The notes beneath the pieces are model-generated. The model did no database searches and was not told the origin of the DNA. It was given only the letters and a program-made list of their open reading frames with translations. Both the position numbers and the translations under genes were made by a program. Positions 62,020 to 64,000 of a DNA stretch of 64,000 nt are shown piece after piece; the first letter of the stretch is position 1; each line of letters begins with the position of its first letter. The DNA is from Riptortus pedestris (lineage: Eukaryota; Arthropoda; Insecta; Hemiptera; Alydidae): the NCBI GenBank assembly GCA_019009955.1, contig CM032228.1:177072501-177136500 (forward strand), in the 5' to 3' direction.

Positions 62020-62770
62020 TCCTCTACATAGTAACCCTATGTGGAGGGATTTTATTTTCTGCACATATCATGCGTATTTGCATTATATGTGCATTTTGTC
62101 AAAGCATTTAACATTTTTATATAATTATATATATACATATTAAAAATGTAAATAAGAACATGAAAATTAAACTTTACAAAAAATTTAAATAAGAACAATT
62201 AGGAATACAATTAAATAACCAATAAAAACAAAATTACATGATATTAATATTATATTATTTTTTTTAGCTTAAGAATATCATAGGCTATTGCTTTTAATAA
62301 ATTTAGATGTTTTGAAAATAAAATATCAGGACTGATAGGCCAAGTGGGAATATGAGTATTTAATTTAACTGTCGTCTTGAGTCAGTCTACATTCATAAAT
62401 CAGGTGGGTGAATGTCTGTTCAGTGTAACTGTCACATTTACAAGTATTTGAATCAGTAAGTTTGAATCTGTATAAGTAAGAGTTTGTATTTCCGTGTTCA
62501 GTTAGTATTTGTGTTAGATAAAATGTATGTTGGGGTTATGAGATATTCGTTTTTAAAACAGGAATTGCTTTATCTGTTTGATTCCATCTCTGTAGCCACA
62601 AATTAATACTTTTTTCTCTTAGTAAAGATTTTAACACAGTTGGAGTAATTTTATTGTAAATTACCTCTCCGCTATCTTTAGAGGCACTTTTGGCGTGAAT
62701 ATCGACTATTTCATTGCCCATAATTCCTGCGTGTGCCTTGACCCATTTGGAAGTCAGTCTGTTTTTTAAT
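62020..62770 (-). pseudogene. LINE relic: end of RNase H, cysteine-rich tail and 3' end
   Basis: On the minus strand the reading is MGNEIVDIHAKSASKDSGEV (ATG at 62721), then LLREKSINLWLQRWNQTDK, a single in-frame stop, then YLTQILTEHGNTNSYLYRFK and LTDSNTCKCDSYTEQTFTHL to IYECRLTQDDS. GNE-VD-HAK is the final RNase H motif and C-x-C...H...C is the LINE C-terminal knuckle. The frame is kept apart from the one stop, so this copy is younger than the 44 kb one. Its 3' UTR carries the same small stem (CCTCCACATAGGGTTACTATG then TAGAGG) at 62025-62055. Confidence 0.78.
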
Positions 62771-62892
62771 AATTAAAATGGTTGTTCAAGAGGTTGTAAA
62801 ATCCAGACATCATTATTGATGACAGGTTTTCAAGAAAAATAGTAGTAAAACAAAAAAAATGAGAAGTTGAACGAAATATATCTGCGCACTTG

Positions 62893-62893
62893 G

Positions 62894-62925
<32 letters not shown>

Positions 62926-62938
62926 GAGTGTGTGTGTC
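62893..62938. repeat. (TG)n microsatellite with CG core
   Basis: TGTGTGTGTGTGCGCGCGCG followed by more TG. Alternating purine-pyrimidine sequence of this kind can adopt Z-DNA. The + frame across it is an artefact. Confidence 0.9.
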
Positions 62939-62939
62939 T

Positions 62940-64000
62940 GTTTTTGAGAGTAAAAACTTATGGAATTAACGAAAACGTTTCCAACAATGACTTCAAAAAT
63001 ATGAAACTTAAGACAGGAGTACTTTCTACAGAGGTCTTCTTTGAAGGTCTCTTGAATTTAAAGCACATTATACGGTTTTAAGTACCATCCACAAAGTCAC
63101 TAATAAATTCCAAGAGCACATTATTCTACACTCCATTAAATCTGCAATTGAATACCTGAAGTGGAGTCCCTCTACAGTCTTGTAAGTAATAATAGGTTTG
63201 AAAATATTTATAAATTTTGTGTCACAACAAAGAGGTAATAATTAATCTGTTCCAAAAGGGATGGAGACAACAATACTTATTGTACAACATAAATAAATTA
63301 AAATCACAGGAGTATTAATTGTGCACATTCCGTGCATAAATAAAAACAATTTTATGAACTACCTTAAATTACAGCAACAGAAAAATGAAGAAAATGCCTT
63401 ATTAAAACATTATATTGTCTTGTATAGTATAAATATTATTAACATTTTTGAAAACAGTATATATTCGTACTTATAGGATCATTATAAAAAAAAAAAGAAT
63501 CAAACTCAAAGGCAAAACAAGAGTTCTGAAACCTATCAAGAAATGAAGAAAGCCAAAAACATTTGGATATTAACATTTTCAACTCACTGACTGTACTCAG
63601 TGAGATGATGAAAGTATTGAGACGTATAAGATATTATATCATTTATTTGTACTCGGTAAGATGGCGATTTTCATTGACCTAAATAATGCATTTGTATCCG
63701 TCAATGTTTTATACTTATAACAATCGAGAGGGAAGAATTAGTTTTCCGTCTATTTTAATTAGACCATTGTATATAGATACTATGGTATAAACACTATTTA
63801 AACAACCAAAATTGAGTTTCGTAAAATTTGGGCATTTCAATTGGTTCAATCAAATACAAAAGGCGTCAACGAAATAAAGGAGAATCGCCTCCTAGGAAGT
63901 GAGTTAAGCCAAGCAACATGAAAAGCCCCTATTTGAAAAAGAAACTATAAATTTTTATAGCTCGTAGAAGAGAATCCTTAACGTCGATTTTACCGGAGGT
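62940..64000. other. Unassigned AT-rich stretch at the window end
   Basis: I saw no gene, exon or recognised repeat family here. Confidence 0.5.

Larger units (their letters stand above)
60039..64000 (+). other. Syt7: Syt7 intron, partial (at least 4.0 kb)
   Basis: It begins GTAAGT after the C2A core exon. No exon resembling the expected continuation (FP-EKL---VLHLHVFDYDRFS type) was found before the end of the window. It contains a LINE RNase H relic, a TG microsatellite at 62893-62938 and otherwise unassigned AT-rich DNA. Confidence 0.8.

Overview
The window is AT-rich eukaryotic DNA, almost certainly from an insect. It has long introns, spliceosomal exon borders, dense nested transposon remnants and many microsatellites. 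It is not bacterial: there are no operons, Shine-Dalgarno sites or long ORFs. The repeat families (a tRNA-derived SINE, a 'TACGAAGTAAAGGAAG' family, LINE RNase H fragments) remind me of hemipteran genomes such as planthoppers, but that placement is tentative.

One host gene is clearly supported. Three exons on the + strand (36932-37058, 52758-52898, 59891-60038) belong to an insect synaptotagmin 7 (Syt7) gene. They encode a Gly/Pro/Ser-rich linker, the N-terminal part of the first C2 domain (C2A), and the C2A core with its first calcium-binding loop. Splice phases agree across both internal introns. Together they hold 416 coding bases, so about 99% of the window is intron or upstream DNA. The transmembrane start, the end of C2A and all of C2B lie outside or were not found.

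The rest is repeat archaeology. Family A has about 16 copies and resembles Helentron-associated (HINE/DINE-1-like) elements: a GTCCGTCACGC end, a 12-bp subterminal inverted repeat, an internal (AT)n tract at a fixed site and a terminal palindrome. Family B begins CTAGCT...CCCGGCTTCGCCCGGG and ends in an AT-rich tail; one copy carries about seven tandem ~298-bp units. A third family (D) appears three times.

Layout: 1-2.9 kb, family B fragments; 2.9-4.3 kb, a 36-bp minisatellite invaded by a family A copy; 5.0-5.6 kb, a decayed Tc1/mariner-like transposase; 7.9-14 kb, families A and B; 14.2-14.9 kb, a 20-bp satellite; 15.6-21.3 kb, family B with its tandem array plus family A copies; 24.9-25.9 kb, an element with long terminal inverted repeats and a small ORF; 29.1-30.5 kb, a solo LTR whose empty-site paralogue lies 1.2 kb away; 30.7-31.1 kb, a (GA)n tract; 32.9-36.0 kb, a decayed LINE interrupted by two family A copies; 36.9-60.0 kb, the Syt7 exons with their repeat-filled introns (LINE RNase H fragments, LTR pieces, SINE, families A, B and D); 62.0-62.8 kb, another LINE RNase H fragment. 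I found no tRNA or rRNA gene, no CRISPR array and no intact transposase or reverse transcriptase. The most noteworthy signals are how family A carries and varies microsatellites and hairpins, and the insertions that can be reconstructed from sequence alone.
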